The notes under the pieces: generated by a model
Seen by the model: the letters and a program-made list of their open reading frames with translations, nothing else
Told to the model about the DNA's origin: nothing
Database searches by the model: none
Source: Gaoshiqia sp050298035
GTDB lineage: Bacteria; Bacteroidota; Bacteroidia; Bacteroidales; Prolixibacteraceae
Assembly: GCA_050298035.1 (NCBI GenBank)
Contig: JBNKTK010000028.1
Span: 1-33,582, forward strand
Direction of reading: 5' to 3'
Length of the DNA: 33,582 nt
Shown: piece after piece, positions 21,045 to 29,424 of the stretch
Layout of the letters: the number at the start of each line of letters is the position of its first letter
How positions within the stretch are numbered: the first letter of the stretch is position 1
Made by a program: the position numbers and the translations under genes

Positions 21045-23828
21045 CTAATGCGCTTCGAGCCAGTTTTCGGCGGCATTCATTTCAACCAGCAACGGCAGGC
21101 CAATATCCACGGCATTTTCCATCTGCTCTTTCACAATCTGTTTCACCTGCTCCAGCTCGTTTTTCGGGACATCGAAGTTCAATTCGTCATGTACCTGCAG
21201 GATCATTTTTGCCTTCAGGTTGTACTTGTTCAGCTCTTTCCTGATGTTGATCATCGCCAATTTAATGATGTCGGCAGCTGAGCCCTGGATCGGGGCATTG
21301 ATGGCATTTCGCTCGGCCACCCCACGAACAACGGCATTGGCCGAATTGATGTCGCTCAGGTAGCGGCGACGCCCTTTTATGGTCTCCACGTAACCTTTGT
21401 CGCGTGCCAGTTTGATGCACTCGTCCATGTATTCCTTCACCCGCGAGAAGTTTTCGAAATAACCGTCAATCAGCTGTTTAGCTTCCGTACGGGAAATATT
21501 TAGCCGATCAGACAAGCCAAAGGCCGAAATACCGTAAATAATGCCAAAGTTGGCTGTCTTGGCCTTACGTCTCATATCCGAATTCACTTCATTCAAAGGC
21601 ACTTTGAATATTTTTGAAGCCGTAATGGCATGGATATCCTGGTTATTGCGGAATGCTTCAATCATGTGCCCGTCCTTGCTGAGCGCGGCCATAATGCGCA
21701 ACTCAATTTGCGAGTAGTCGGCCGAAAGAAACAAGTGGTTCTCATCCGAGGCTGTGAATGCTCTGCGGATTTCCCGTCCGTTTTCGTCCCGGATCGGGAT
21801 ATTTTGCAGGTTCGGATTGGTTGAGCTTAACCGTCCGGTAGCCGTAATGGCCTGGTTGAATGACGTGTGTAGTTTCCCGGTTTTTGCATCAACCAGTTGC
21901 GGCAGCGCTTCAACATAAGTTGACAACAATTTCTTCAGCCCCCTGAAATCAAGTATTTTCCCAACTATCGGATGTCTGTCGACCAGCTTGGCCAGCACTT
22001 CTTCCGAGGTTGAATATTGCTTGGTTTTTGTTTTTTTGACGTTGCTGTCGATCTTCAGTTTTTCAAAAAGAATAGGCCCCAACTGTTTTGGGGACGACAA
22101 GTTGAAATCCTCTCCCGCCAGTTGCTTGACCTCATTTTCCAGTTCGACCAGTTGCTTACGCAAAGTCTCGGCATAATCATCCAGCGCTTTTGTATTCAGG
22201 GTCACCCCGGCTTTTTCCATATCGGCCAAAACATAAACCAGCGGCATTTCTATTTCCTCAAAAACCGAACGCACGCCGGTTTTATCGAGGTCGGAATCAA
22301 TTGCCAGCTTCAACTGAAGAGTAAGGTCGGCATCCTCGCAGGAATAGTCTTTCAGTTTTTCAATCGGTACCTGCCTCATCGTCATTTGGCTCTTCCCTTT
22401 TTTACCGATCAGGCTCTCCGTTTCCACTTTCTGATAGCCCAGGTAAGTTTCGCAAAGGTAGTCGAGATTATGGCGCAACTCCGGCTGGATCAGGTAGTGG
22501 GCGATCATCGTATCGTACAATGGTCCTTTTACCTCAACACCATATTGCAGCAGCATTAAAATATCGAACTTGATGTTTTGCCCGACTTTCCTGATTTTTT
22601 CATCGCCAAAAATCAAACGGAACTCCTGCACAATCTTCAACGCCTCGTCCCTTTCCCTGGGCAAAGTCACACAATACGCCTCGCCTTTGCGGAACGAAAA
22701 TGAAAGGCAAACCAGTTCGGCCGTGTTTGTGTCCAACCCGGTAGTTTCCGTGTCGAAGCAAAACTCTTCCTGCACCGAAAGCTCAGCTCTCAGACTGGCA
22801 CGCTGCATGGCATTTTCAACTAAATAATATTCGTGTATTGTGTTTTCAATATTTGTCAGATCAGTACGTTTTGCCGGCTCGGCAGACTCCGGGGCGCCAA
22901 ATAAAGTTCCTTGTTCAAAATTCAGCTCCGGTTGCGGTTTGGGAGGCTCCATTTTCTGAACATGGCTGCGGAACTCCAGCTCATTGAAAATATTTCTCAG
23001 TCCGTTCCAGTCCGGTTCTTCCATCACCAGCTTGCTTTCGTCAACATCAACCGGGACATCCTGAATAATTTCGGCCAGTTTCCGGGACAACCGGACTTGT
23101 TCTTCAAACTGAACCAGGTTCTCCTTTTGCTTGCCTTTTAACTCGTCAATGTGCTCATAAAGCCCGTCAACCGAATGGTAGGTCGAGATCAGCTTCATTG
23201 CCGTTTTCGGGCCAACCCCGGGACAACCTGGAATATTATCAGCCGTGTCTCCCATCAGGGCAAGAATATCAATCACCTGCTCTGGCGTTTGTACCTCAAA
23301 ATTCTCACGGACTTCAGGAATTCCCCAAATCTCGTTTTCGTTGGTTCCCCTACCGGGTTTGTACATGAAAATATTCTCGGAAACAAGCTGGGCATAATCC
23401 TTATCAGGGGTCATCATATAAACTGTGTAGCCATCTTTCTCCGCCTTTTTTGCAAGCGTACCTATCACATCATCGGCCTCAAAACCCGCCTTCTCAAGAA
23501 TTGGAATCCGGTATGCCTCAATAATCTTACGTACCCATGGAATGGCTTTTCGCAAATCTTCAGGCATTTCTTCGCGGGTAGCTTTGTATTCCTTGAACAT
23601 CTCATGCCTGAAAGTTGGCGCATTCACATCGAAAACCACAGCCAGGTGGGTTGGGTTTTCTTTCGACAGTAACTGCTCCAATGTGTTTGTAAACCCCAAC
23701 ATAGCTGAAGTATTTAACCCTTTTGAGTTAAAGCGCGGGTTCTTGATGAATGCAAAGTACGAACGGTAAATCAATGCATATGCATCCAATAAGAAAAGTC
23801 TTTTATCCTGATTATTATTTTCAGCCAT
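21045..23828 (-). CDS. polA: DNA polymerase I
   Basis: The protein has 927 residues, the full three-domain form. The 5' nuclease comes first, with LFLLDAYALIYRSYF, FEADDVIGTLA, TPDKDYAQLV and GDTADNIPGCPGVGPKTA. The 3'-5' proofreading domain keeps its metal residues: FCFDTETTGL (exo I), GQNIKFDILML (exo II) and YSCEDADL (exo III). The polymerase domain carries LFLSADYSQIELRIMA (motif A), RRKAKTANFGIIYG (motif B) and LQVHDELNFD (motif C). All active sites look intact. It functions in Okazaki-fragment maturation and excision repair. The start ATG at 23828 is followed by a short hydrophilic lead (AENNNQDK). No exact promoter element was recognised upstream. Confidence 0.97.
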   Translation of the reverse strand: MAENNNQDKRLFLLDAYALIYRSYFAFIKNPRFNSKGLNTSAMLGFTNTLEQLLSKENPTHLAVVFDVNAPTFRHEMFKEYKATREEMPEDLRKAIPWVRKIIEAYRIPILEKAGFEADDVIGTLAKKAEKDGYTVYMMTPDKDYAQLVSENIFMYKPGRGTNENEIWGIPEVRENFEVQTPEQVIDILALMGDTADNIPGCPGVGPKTAMKLISTYHSVDGLYEHIDELKGKQKENLVQFEEQVRLSRKLAEIIQDVPVDVDESKLVMEEPDWNGLRNIFNELEFRSHVQKMEPPKPQPELNFEQGTLFGAPESAEPAKRTDLTNIENTIHEYYLVENAMQRASLRAELSVQEEFCFDTETTGLDTNTAELVCLSFSFRKGEAYCVTLPRERDEALKIVQEFRLIFGDEKIRKVGQNIKFDILMLLQYGVEVKGPLYDTMIAHYLIQPELRHNLDYLCETYLGYQKVETESLIGKKGKSQMTMRQVPIEKLKDYSCEDADLTLQLKLAIDSDLDKTGVRSVFEEIEMPLVYVLADMEKAGVTLNTKALDDYAETLRKQLVELENEVKQLAGEDFNLSSPKQLGPILFEKLKIDSNVKKTKTKQYSTSEEVLAKLVDRHPIVGKILDFRGLKKLLSTYVEALPQLVDAKTGKLHTSFNQAITATGRLSSTNPNLQNIPIRDENGREIRRAFTASDENHLFLSADYSQIELRIMAALSKDGHMIEAFRNNQDIHAITASKIFKVPLNEVNSDMRRKAKTANFGIIYGISAFGLSDRLNISRTEAKQLIDGYFENFSRVKEYMDECIKLARDKGYVETIKGRRRYLSDINSANAVVRGVAERNAINAPIQGSAADIIKLAMINIRKELNKYNLKAKMILQVHDELNFDVPKNELEQVKQIVKEQMENAVDIGLPLLVEMNAAENWLEAH

Positions 23829-23977
23829 GTTCTTGTCTTTTTATGATTTTAAAAGCAACACTCCTTTGTACGGGAAATTCCTTTTTCGTTCCATTTCAAT
23901 GCTCCCGCTACATATAATCTTAGCGAATTGCCTTTTGCAATAATTGTCCGAAATTAGGAACTTCCCGGCAATAAACG

Positions 23978-24002
23978 AAAAAAGCCGGCAATTTAGCCGG
24001 CT
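23978..24002 (-). terminator. Terminator of the ArsR-family gene
   Basis: AGCCGGC and GCCGGCT (23983-23989 with 23996-24002) form a perfect GC-rich stem with a six-base loop. On the minus strand it is followed by six T. It separates the ArsR-type gene from polA. Confidence 0.9.
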
Positions 24003-24025
24003 CTGTATCGTATCGCGTCATAAAA

Positions 24026-24331
24026 TTATTCTCCGCAAGTGCATCGCTGCAAACAATCAACAATCTGGCTTAACACATCGTGTTTCAGGTAATAAAAAGT
24101 ATTCTTACCTTCCCTTCTGGAACAAAGAACTCCTTTGTCTTTCAAAATTCCAAGGTGATGTGAAGTTGTTGACTGTTCAATTCCCAACAATTCATGGATT
24201 TCAGTCACTGTGAGTTTTTTCCCACCTTCTAAATGCTTTAAAATGGCTATCCGCATGGGATGAGCTATTGCTTTTAACATGTTTGCGGCCATATCCAGAC
24301 GGCCGGCATCCAATTCAGGTACTTGTATCAT
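24026..24331 (-). CDS. ArsR/SmtB-family transcriptional repressor
   Basis: The protein has 101 residues. The winged helix-turn-helix is clear: LKAIAHPMRIAILKHLEGGKKLTVTEIHELLGIEQSTTSHHLGILKDKGVL, then the wing SRREGKNTFYYLK. The arsenic-type ELCVCDL site of the recognition-proximal helix is absent (TVTEIHELLG in its place). The C-terminus, however, ends with three cysteines (C93, C97, C99 in CLQRCTCGE), which could bind thiophilic metal or sense redox or sulfur species. No transporter, reductase or metal gene is adjacent, so the target is unclear. A perfect inverted repeat overlaps its own promoter, pointing to autorepression. Confidence 0.88.
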   Translation of the reverse strand: MIQVPELDAGRLDMAANMLKAIAHPMRIAILKHLEGGKKLTVTEIHELLGIEQSTTSHHLGILKDKGVLCSRREGKNTFYYLKHDVLSQIVDCLQRCTCGE

Positions 24332-24353
24332 TGCTAATTATTTCTAACAGATG

Positions 24354-24371
24354 CAAATATATAGCTATTTG
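24354..24371 (-). promoter_or_regulatory. Promoter with overlapping candidate ArsR operator
   Basis: On the minus strand a TATATTTG -7 element (24354-24361) forms one half of the inverted repeat CAAATA-N6-TATTTG. The site lies 23 bases upstream of the ArsR gene start, where a bound dimer would block RNA polymerase. The repeat is seen; binding is inferred. Confidence 0.55.
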
Positions 24372-24537
24372 ATTTCTTCTAAAAGATTAATCTTGACAAA
24401 TGACCATTATTTAGAATTATTTTACAGTCTTTCAGAAAATAATAGCCTTTCCAAACAAGCACAACTGATGATCGGGTCAAATTATTGCATTGTAACAGTC
24501 GAGGTGCAGTAAAACAACGAAAACTCATATTATTTAC

Positions 24538-24545
24538 TATTTTTG
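24538..24545 (+). promoter_or_regulatory. -7 element for the polyprenyl synthase gene
   Basis: TATTTTTG fits TAnnTTTG, 23 bases before the ATG at 24569. No -33 TTTG was found at the expected spacing. Confidence 0.5.
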
Positions 24546-24568
24546 GAAGGTCGTAAAAGAAAGAGAGC

Positions 24569-25543
24569 ATGGCTTCAATGGATATCATCAAGGCACCAAT
24601 TGAGAAGGAACTGGACGAATTTGAAAATTACTTTAAAACCACCATTCAAAGTGATATTCCATTGCTTTCTGTTATCATTAACTACATACTTCGGAAAAAG
24701 GGCAAGCAAATGCGTCCGATGTTTGTGTTCCTGTCTGCCAAAATAATTGGAGGATTTAATGAAACGACCTACATGGCTGCCTCTTCCATTGAGCTTTTAC
24801 ACACAGCCACCCTGGTGCATGACGATGTTGTTGACGAATCATACGAACGGCGCGGAAGTTTTTCAATCAATGCTCTTTGGAAGAATAAGCTGGCTGTTTT
24901 GGTTGGCGACTACATCCTGGCAAGAGGCATGCTCATCAATATTGACAACGAGAACTACCAGTTTTTAAAGATCATCAGCCGGTCGGTGAAAGACATGAGC
25001 GAGGGGGAAATCCTGCAAATGCGCAAAAGCCGTAAACTGGATATTGACAATGACACTTACTTTGAGATCATCCGTAAAAAAACAGCCTCGCTGATTGCGA
25101 CCAGCATGGCCATGGGAGCAGCTTCGGTAACTGAGGACAAGGACGTGATTGAACGCATGTTTGAGATTGGCCTCGATGTAGGAATTGCGTTCCAGATTAA
25201 AGACGACATTTTTGATTACCAGGCAAAAGGCATACTGGGCAAACCAACCGGAAACGACATCAAGGAGAAAAAAATTACCTTGCCACTGCTCTACGTTCTT
25301 AGCAATTCGGATGATAACGAACGGAAACGTATCCTTCGGGAAGTGAAGAAAAAGAACAAGAACACGGCAAAAGTACAGGAGCTTGTGAACCTGGTTGTTG
25401 AACGTGGCGGACTGGAATATGCTAACGAGCAAATGAATTACTACCGCGACCGGGCGATCTCAAAGATCAACGAATTCCCGGAGTCAGACTCTCGCAATGC
25501 GATGATTGAATTGATTAACTATGTGACCACGAGAAAGAAGTAG
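24569..25543 (+). CDS. trans-Polyprenyl diphosphate synthase (octaprenyl/heptaprenyl type)
   Basis: The protein has 324 residues and elongates allylic diphosphates with isopentenyl diphosphate to make the side chain of menaquinone or a related lipid. The first aspartate-rich motif is HDDVVDESYERRG (D85, D86, D89). The second is FQIKDDIFDYQ at about residues 208-218. GKQMRPMFVF holds the substrate arginine. The residues before the first motif are small (HTATLVH), which fits a long-chain product such as C35 or C40. The exact chain length cannot be decided from sequence alone. The gene has its own promoter and no operon partner. Confidence 0.9.
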   Translation: MASMDIIKAPIEKELDEFENYFKTTIQSDIPLLSVIINYILRKKGKQMRPMFVFLSAKIIGGFNETTYMAASSIELLHTATLVHDDVVDESYERRGSFSINALWKNKLAVLVGDYILARGMLINIDNENYQFLKIISRSVKDMSEGEILQMRKSRKLDIDNDTYFEIIRKKTASLIATSMAMGAASVTEDKDVIERMFEIGLDVGIAFQIKDDIFDYQAKGILGKPTGNDIKEKKITLPLLYVLSNSDDNERKRILREVKKKNKNTAKVQELVNLVVERGGLEYANEQMNYYRDRAISKINEFPESDSRNAMIELINYVTTRKK

Positions 25544-25741
25544 TTTGTAGTATCAGATTTGGATCACTGAGAGTATTCCTCCCTTGCGCCGATTCGGTCG
25601 GTGTGCAATCCGAAAGCGTTTAAAACTTGTGTAGAAGAAAGGCGCAAATTACAAATTGCACTAGAGATAGGGCATTTATATATTTCTGTCACGCCTTCTC
25701 TTCATCTCTTAATCAATATTGTTTTTATTTATTCTAAATTA

Positions 25742-25750
25742 CCCCCCCCC
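25742..25750 (+). repeat. Homopolymer tract of nine C
   Basis: Nine consecutive C lie in an otherwise A+T-rich stretch, about 38 bases upstream of the -7 element at 25788. Such tracts are prone to slippage in replication and in sequencing. Confidence 0.8.
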
Positions 25751-25787
25751 TCTTATGTTTCATCGTGTAATTTACCGAATAATATTT

Positions 25788-25795
25788 TATATTTG
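25788..25795 (+). promoter_or_regulatory. -7 element upstream of the lipoprotein gene
   Basis: TATATTTG fits TAnnTTTG. If used, it would give a leader of roughly 210 bases that contains both hairpins described below. No good -33 element is seen. Confidence 0.4.
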
Positions 25796-25904
25796 ATCAC
25801 TAATAATAATGGCTGTTGAGAAATTTGGAATGGTGATTCACAAGATTCATCATTTTATTGTATTCTCTATGATTATTTTGAGCCCCGAATTCAAATCAAA
25901 CATG

Positions 25905-25938
25905 AAAAAATACCCAGCCTTCTCTTTCAAAGACTGGG
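25905..25938 (-). terminator. Orphan terminator-like hairpin on the minus strand
   Basis: CCCAGTCTTT pairs with GAAGGCTGGG over a six-base loop (ten pairs, two G-U), followed on the minus strand by TA and six T. No minus-strand gene ends here, so it may be a relic of a lost gene or act only as a leader hairpin when transcribed on the plus strand. Confidence 0.5.
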
Positions 25939-25962
25939 CAAGTTCAATTTAATTGTTTAATC

Positions 25963-25992
25963 GGGAAGTTGTAATTACCGTTACGGCTTCCC
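25963..25992 (+). promoter_or_regulatory. Strong 5'-leader hairpin of the lipoprotein gene
   Basis: GGGAAGTTGTAA pairs with TTACGGCTTCCC (twelve pairs, two G-U) over a six-base loop, ending 17 bases before the ATG at 26010. No T run follows, so it is not a terminator; it could affect mRNA stability or ribosome access. Confidence 0.55.
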
Positions 25993-26009
25993 ACAATTTC
26001 TACAAAAAT

Positions 26010-27680
26010 ATGAAAACGAAATCAAAAAAGTACCTTAAAGGGCGATTAATTCTACTTTCTGGAATTTTAATTCTTAGTGTAATAATTAGTTTTTACAGTT
26101 GTGAGAAGTCATTAAATGATTTTGATAATACTGAGAAAATGGTTGACGAATGTAATATTGATGATAATATGGCATTTTATTCCACAGTTGAAGATTTGCA
26201 GGCCGATATTAGTGCGTTAAAATCTGGGGATAAAAATCGGCTTGCAATCAATCAATGGACATCTCGTGAAGATTTTATCCGTAATGAGTTAAAAACAAGA
26301 CTTTCAGAACCGGTATTAAAGTCAGCGAATTTAGATATGGCTTCTGTTGAAGTGGAAGATAGCGTAATATTTGATCCTTACCTATTGAAGATAGTTAACG
26401 GATATAGAGAGGTTCAGATAAATAGTGATGTTTATAGACTCACAAGATACGGTACATTTATTTGCACAGAAGAATCAAGATTTAAGTTGAGAGCATTATT
26501 AGAGCAAAAGAATTTTAGGGAAATGATGGCCAAAAAATTCAAAGAACATGTAAAAAGTTCGAATGAAATAAATACTAATGAAGGTAATAATTTAAAAAAT
26601 GTATCAATTTTACCTGAAGGAGAATATGTTGACAATCAAATTTACTATGTATATCCAATAGATGATGAGCCTTATGGAGGTGGGAGTAGTGGAGGAACTC
26701 CATCTACAACCACAACATTATTTTCCAGTACTACTGATCTAACAAGAAACATTAGCATGAATGAATGCGATGAAGGTGATAAAACACTGGCTGGAGAAGT
26801 TCTTGAAAATATGTTAGGGTTTTCTGTAAATTGTGAAAATAATTTTTCCTCAAATAAAAGAGTCAAAACTGTATTTTGGGCTCAAAATTGGTTTTTTTAT
26901 GCATCAGTTGGTATTAAAGTTAAAATGCAAAGCAAAGTATTAGGGGTTTGGTGGGCAAAGGAAGCTCAAGAATTGGAACTGGGATGGGAAGGAATTACCT
27001 ATGAAATTAAAACAAGCCTTTTACCACAATATACAGCGTTGACGATAAGCCCAGATGTATGGGATACAAATTTAAGACAAGTTTTTAGTAGTTTTTCAAG
27101 CCTAATTTCTTTTCTTAATAATTTTGGATTAAACACATCAACAGCTCCTACAATGTTGGAATTACATCAAGCCATGTGTGAAAAAGGATATACACAATGG
27201 TATCAGCAGAGTCTCGCAGAATTTAATAGTAGTTTTTGGGCTTTAGATTATTATGCAGATAATTATAAAGCAACAACATTCAAAGACAAATTTATAAATT
27301 ATGGAGGGAAAGCTGCTTATAATGCATTAAAAGGATGGCTTAAACCTGATGACAAAGCAAAGGTAGATAATCTTTTGGCACAAAAAAGAAGTATCATAAT
27401 AAATGTAGTCAACAATAGTTATACAGTTACTCGGATGATTCTACCCGGGGAGGATATGAAACATGCATATTCTGAAAACAAGATGGAGTATTTATTTGAT
27501 TATAGTAAAGCTGCTGTTCCTGTCGAATTGGGAGTAAAAACAAATGGAGATAGTAAAGTTTACCTCGTTAAGTTTCATAAAGCCCCTAATACATATACAA
27601 TACTGAAAGGATCAAGTATATATGGGGCAGCAAAATATAATGATACTTGGAAGGGAAGTAAAATCGTCAAAAAAGAATAA
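26010..27680 (+). CDS. Large lipoprotein of unknown function
   Basis: The protein has 556 residues from the ATG at 26010; a TTG-started extension to 25953 would run through a hairpin and is rejected. The basic start, a hydrophobic helix (LILLSGILILSVIIS) and the site FYSC give a lipid-modified C31, so it is anchored in an envelope membrane. The region at about residues 220-235 is a Gly/Ser/Thr linker (GGGSSGG, then four Thr). The middle part is rich in tryptophan and aromatic residues (VFWAQNWFFYASVGIK), and the final 80 residues look beta-rich. No enzyme motif is recognised. A+T-rich codon use differs from that of the housekeeping genes on either side, in line with acquisition by transfer. 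Confidence 0.75.
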   Translation: MKTKSKKYLKGRLILLSGILILSVIISFYSCEKSLNDFDNTEKMVDECNIDDNMAFYSTVEDLQADISALKSGDKNRLAINQWTSREDFIRNELKTRLSEPVLKSANLDMASVEVEDSVIFDPYLLKIVNGYREVQINSDVYRLTRYGTFICTEESRFKLRALLEQKNFREMMAKKFKEHVKSSNEINTNEGNNLKNVSILPEGEYVDNQIYYVYPIDDEPYGGGSSGGTPSTTTTLFSSTTDLTRNISMNECDEGDKTLAGEVLENMLGFSVNCENNFSSNKRVKTVFWAQNWFFYASVGIKVKMQSKVLGVWWAKEAQELELGWEGITYEIKTSLLPQYTALTISPDVWDTNLRQVFSSFSSLISFLNNFGLNTSTAPTMLELHQAMCEKGYTQWYQQSLAEFNSSFWALDYYADNYKATTFKDKFINYGGKAAYNALKGWLKPDDKAKVDNLLAQKRSIIINVVNNSYTVTRMILPGEDMKHAYSENKMEYLFDYSKAAVPVELGVKTNGDSKVYLVKFHKAPNTYTILKGSSIYGAAKYNDTWKGSKIVKKE

Positions 27681-27739
27681 CTTAATTTTATAATAAATAA
27701 AGTTGTTTTATCAGATGGTTAATAAAAATACCAAAAGTG

Positions 27740-27802
27740 AGATACTTACTTGTAGCCCCAAATCTGATATTGGGGTTACAAGTAAAGTTGGTGTATCTTT
27801 TT
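27740..27802 (+). terminator. Nested double-stem terminator after the lipoprotein gene
   Basis: AGATAC (27740-27745) pairs with GTATCT (27793-27798), enclosing a 14-pair stem: ACTTGTAGCCCCAA (27748-27761) with TTGGGGTTACAAGT (27770-27783), with a single G-U in it. Five T end the structure. It would stop transcription before the next gene. Confidence 0.75.
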
Positions 27803-27857
27803 GTAAATTCCCAGTTGATAATGATATTAATTTATAACTATTATTAAATATTATATT

Positions 27858-28466
27858 ATGAATAAATTTTGGTTATTAGCTATTCTTGTTAGCATATTTA
27901 GTTTTGATTATGCACAAGCTCAAGATAATGAAAAAAAGACTCTTGAGAATTTTAATCGAATTGACGTCTTCTCCCCTGGTTACGAATATGAAGCTCTTTT
28001 GTCAAGGAATTTTTACTTTAATGTGGGTATAAGATCGGATTTTATTATAAGACATTCCAATTCTGCCAATAATGACAGTCCCTTTCATTATTGGTCATAT
28101 ACCGACCAGGCTGTTAAGTCTACAGGAATTTTTTTGTTACCATACATAGAAAGTGGATTGCGCTGGAATTATAACCAGGATAAAAGAAAAGCCACTGGAA
28201 GGTCAACACAGTTTAATTCCGGAAATTATTTTAAACTCGCTGGCAGATATTATTCTAAAGATGCTTACTTGCCAATCTACCAAAAAAATGTAGATGGTTT
28301 ATCCTATAGTAACTTTGCCTTGTCTATCCTTTGGGGGATAAGAAGACCCATAAGTGAACATTTAGTTTTTGATTTCTATTTGGGGTCTGAATTTGACTTT
28401 AATGAACCAAGTGGCATTCGGCCATTACTAGGTATTCGTTTGGGAATTCCAGTTGCTGCAAAGTAA
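27858..28466 (+). CDS. Exported protein, probable small outer-membrane beta-barrel
   Basis: The protein has 202 residues. Residues 1-21 (NKFWLLAILVSIFSF ending AQA) form a signal peptide. The mature part alternates aromatic and polar residues in strand-like blocks, such as YEYEALLSRNFYFNVGIRSDF, YIESGLRWNY, ALSILWGIRRP and LGSEFDFN, and finishes GIRPLLGIRLGIPV. This pattern fits an eight-stranded outer-membrane barrel. No known family is recognised. The next gene, 32 bases downstream on the same strand, codes for a similar type of protein. No promoter element was identified between the upstream terminator and the ATG. Confidence 0.65.
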   Translation: MNKFWLLAILVSIFSFDYAQAQDNEKKTLENFNRIDVFSPGYEYEALLSRNFYFNVGIRSDFIIRHSNSANNDSPFHYWSYTDQAVKSTGIFLLPYIESGLRWNYNQDKRKATGRSTQFNSGNYFKLAGRYYSKDAYLPIYQKNVDGLSYSNFALSILWGIRRPISEHLVFDFYLGSEFDFNEPSGIRPLLGIRLGIPVAAK

Positions 28467-28498
28467 GACAAACAACGTTCGTTTTTAACTATAAGATA

Positions 28499-29152
28499 AT
28501 GAAAAAGTACTTCATTTTGATATTAGCACTTCTTTGGGTTAGCAAAGGTTACGGCCAAAAACCATCAGATGGTTTATCGATTCCTTTTGCTGCTTTTAAG
28601 GATGCGGGAAGTGGCCTAAATGCAGGTTTTATGGGAGTAGGTTATGAATATCGCCCGGTTGAATTTTTGGGGTTTGAACTAAGCGGTTTTGCCGGAAAAT
28701 TTAACCAAGATGAAACGATACTGGATATCAACCATTTGTCATATGGAGAGGGTTATTTATATTCTGACGGTAATTTTAGTGGTCTGATGTTATCTACCAA
28801 AGCTTACCTGTCATTTGAATCCGAAATTTTTTGGGCTCTATATTTGGAATACTATACAGGATTTTATGCAGTAAAAGCTTATGGGGAGGGATATTATAGG
28901 GGTTATGATTTGAAAGCTTCCAGCTCAACAAAAATGAAATTTTTCTCTGGCTTGGGTTTAGGATTAAGGATTCAACTTTTTGAAAAAGCGGATTTCATGG
29001 CCTCGATAGGAGGTAATTCGATTGATTTCACACCCGCAGTGAAATCAATTCAGTATGAAATACCCTCTGATATAGAAGTCCCTACTCCAAATTTAGGGTC
29101 TTTTGCAGTTTTAAAATTTGGGATAGTGATACTTTTGGGTGAGAGGGACTAA
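28499..29152 (+). CDS. Exported protein, probable outer-membrane beta-barrel
   Basis: The protein has 217 residues. The signal peptide is MKKYFILILALLWVSKGYGQ. The mature part contains repeated strand-like stretches (GFMGVGYEYRPVEFLGFELSG, LMLSTKAYLSFES, ALYLEYYTGFYAV, FFSGLGLGLRIQLF) and ends LGSFAVLKFGIVILLGERD, typical of an OmpA/OprF-like or porin-like barrel. It probably lies in the outer membrane. It follows the preceding barrel-like gene closely and is likely co-transcribed. Both have A+T-rich codon use like the lipoprotein gene, suggesting that the three genes arrived or evolved together. No function can be assigned. Confidence 0.65.
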   Translation: MKKYFILILALLWVSKGYGQKPSDGLSIPFAAFKDAGSGLNAGFMGVGYEYRPVEFLGFELSGFAGKFNQDETILDINHLSYGEGYLYSDGNFSGLMLSTKAYLSFESEIFWALYLEYYTGFYAVKAYGEGYYRGYDLKASSSTKMKFFSGLGLGLRIQLFEKADFMASIGGNSIDFTPAVKSIQYEIPSDIEVPTPNLGSFAVLKFGIVILLGERD

Positions 29153-29424
29153 TTATCTGGCACCGGATTTGTAGCAACAAGTCCATTTATCCATAAATCC
29201 ATCAGTTATGAAATCAATTTTACCTGTTTTCTTGCAGGCACTATATAAAAGCCACTAATACCACAAATTAAACTAATTTTTTAATGATCCGGCCCTATCG
29301 TCAAAATTAAATTCTTAAATCAAAATCTTTTTACAAAGGTTTCGGTATTTGTTCTCAAAACAGAAATACCTGCCAATAGGACACCAATTCAAAAAATGGT
29401 ACCTCAACAAACAGTTTTCTATTT

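Larger units (their letters stand above)
25544..26009 (+). other. Long A+T-rich intergenic/leader region
   Basis: The 466 bases between the polyprenyl synthase and a lipoprotein gene hold a run of nine C (25742-25750), a -7 element (25788-25795) and two strong hairpins (25913-25938 and 25963-25992). A short frame at 25601-25819 looks like chance: it has no start context and an unlikely composition. The base composition becomes markedly A+T-rich from about 25.6 kb on. Confidence 0.5.

Noticed and set aside
25601..25819. Short plus-strand frame of 72 codons
   Set aside because: It includes the C9 tract and a promoter-like element, has unlikely composition and no ribosome-site context.
29344..29370. 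GGTATTT/AAATACC hairpin downstream of deoC
   Set aside because: A seven-pair stem without a T run on either strand; not convincing as a terminator.
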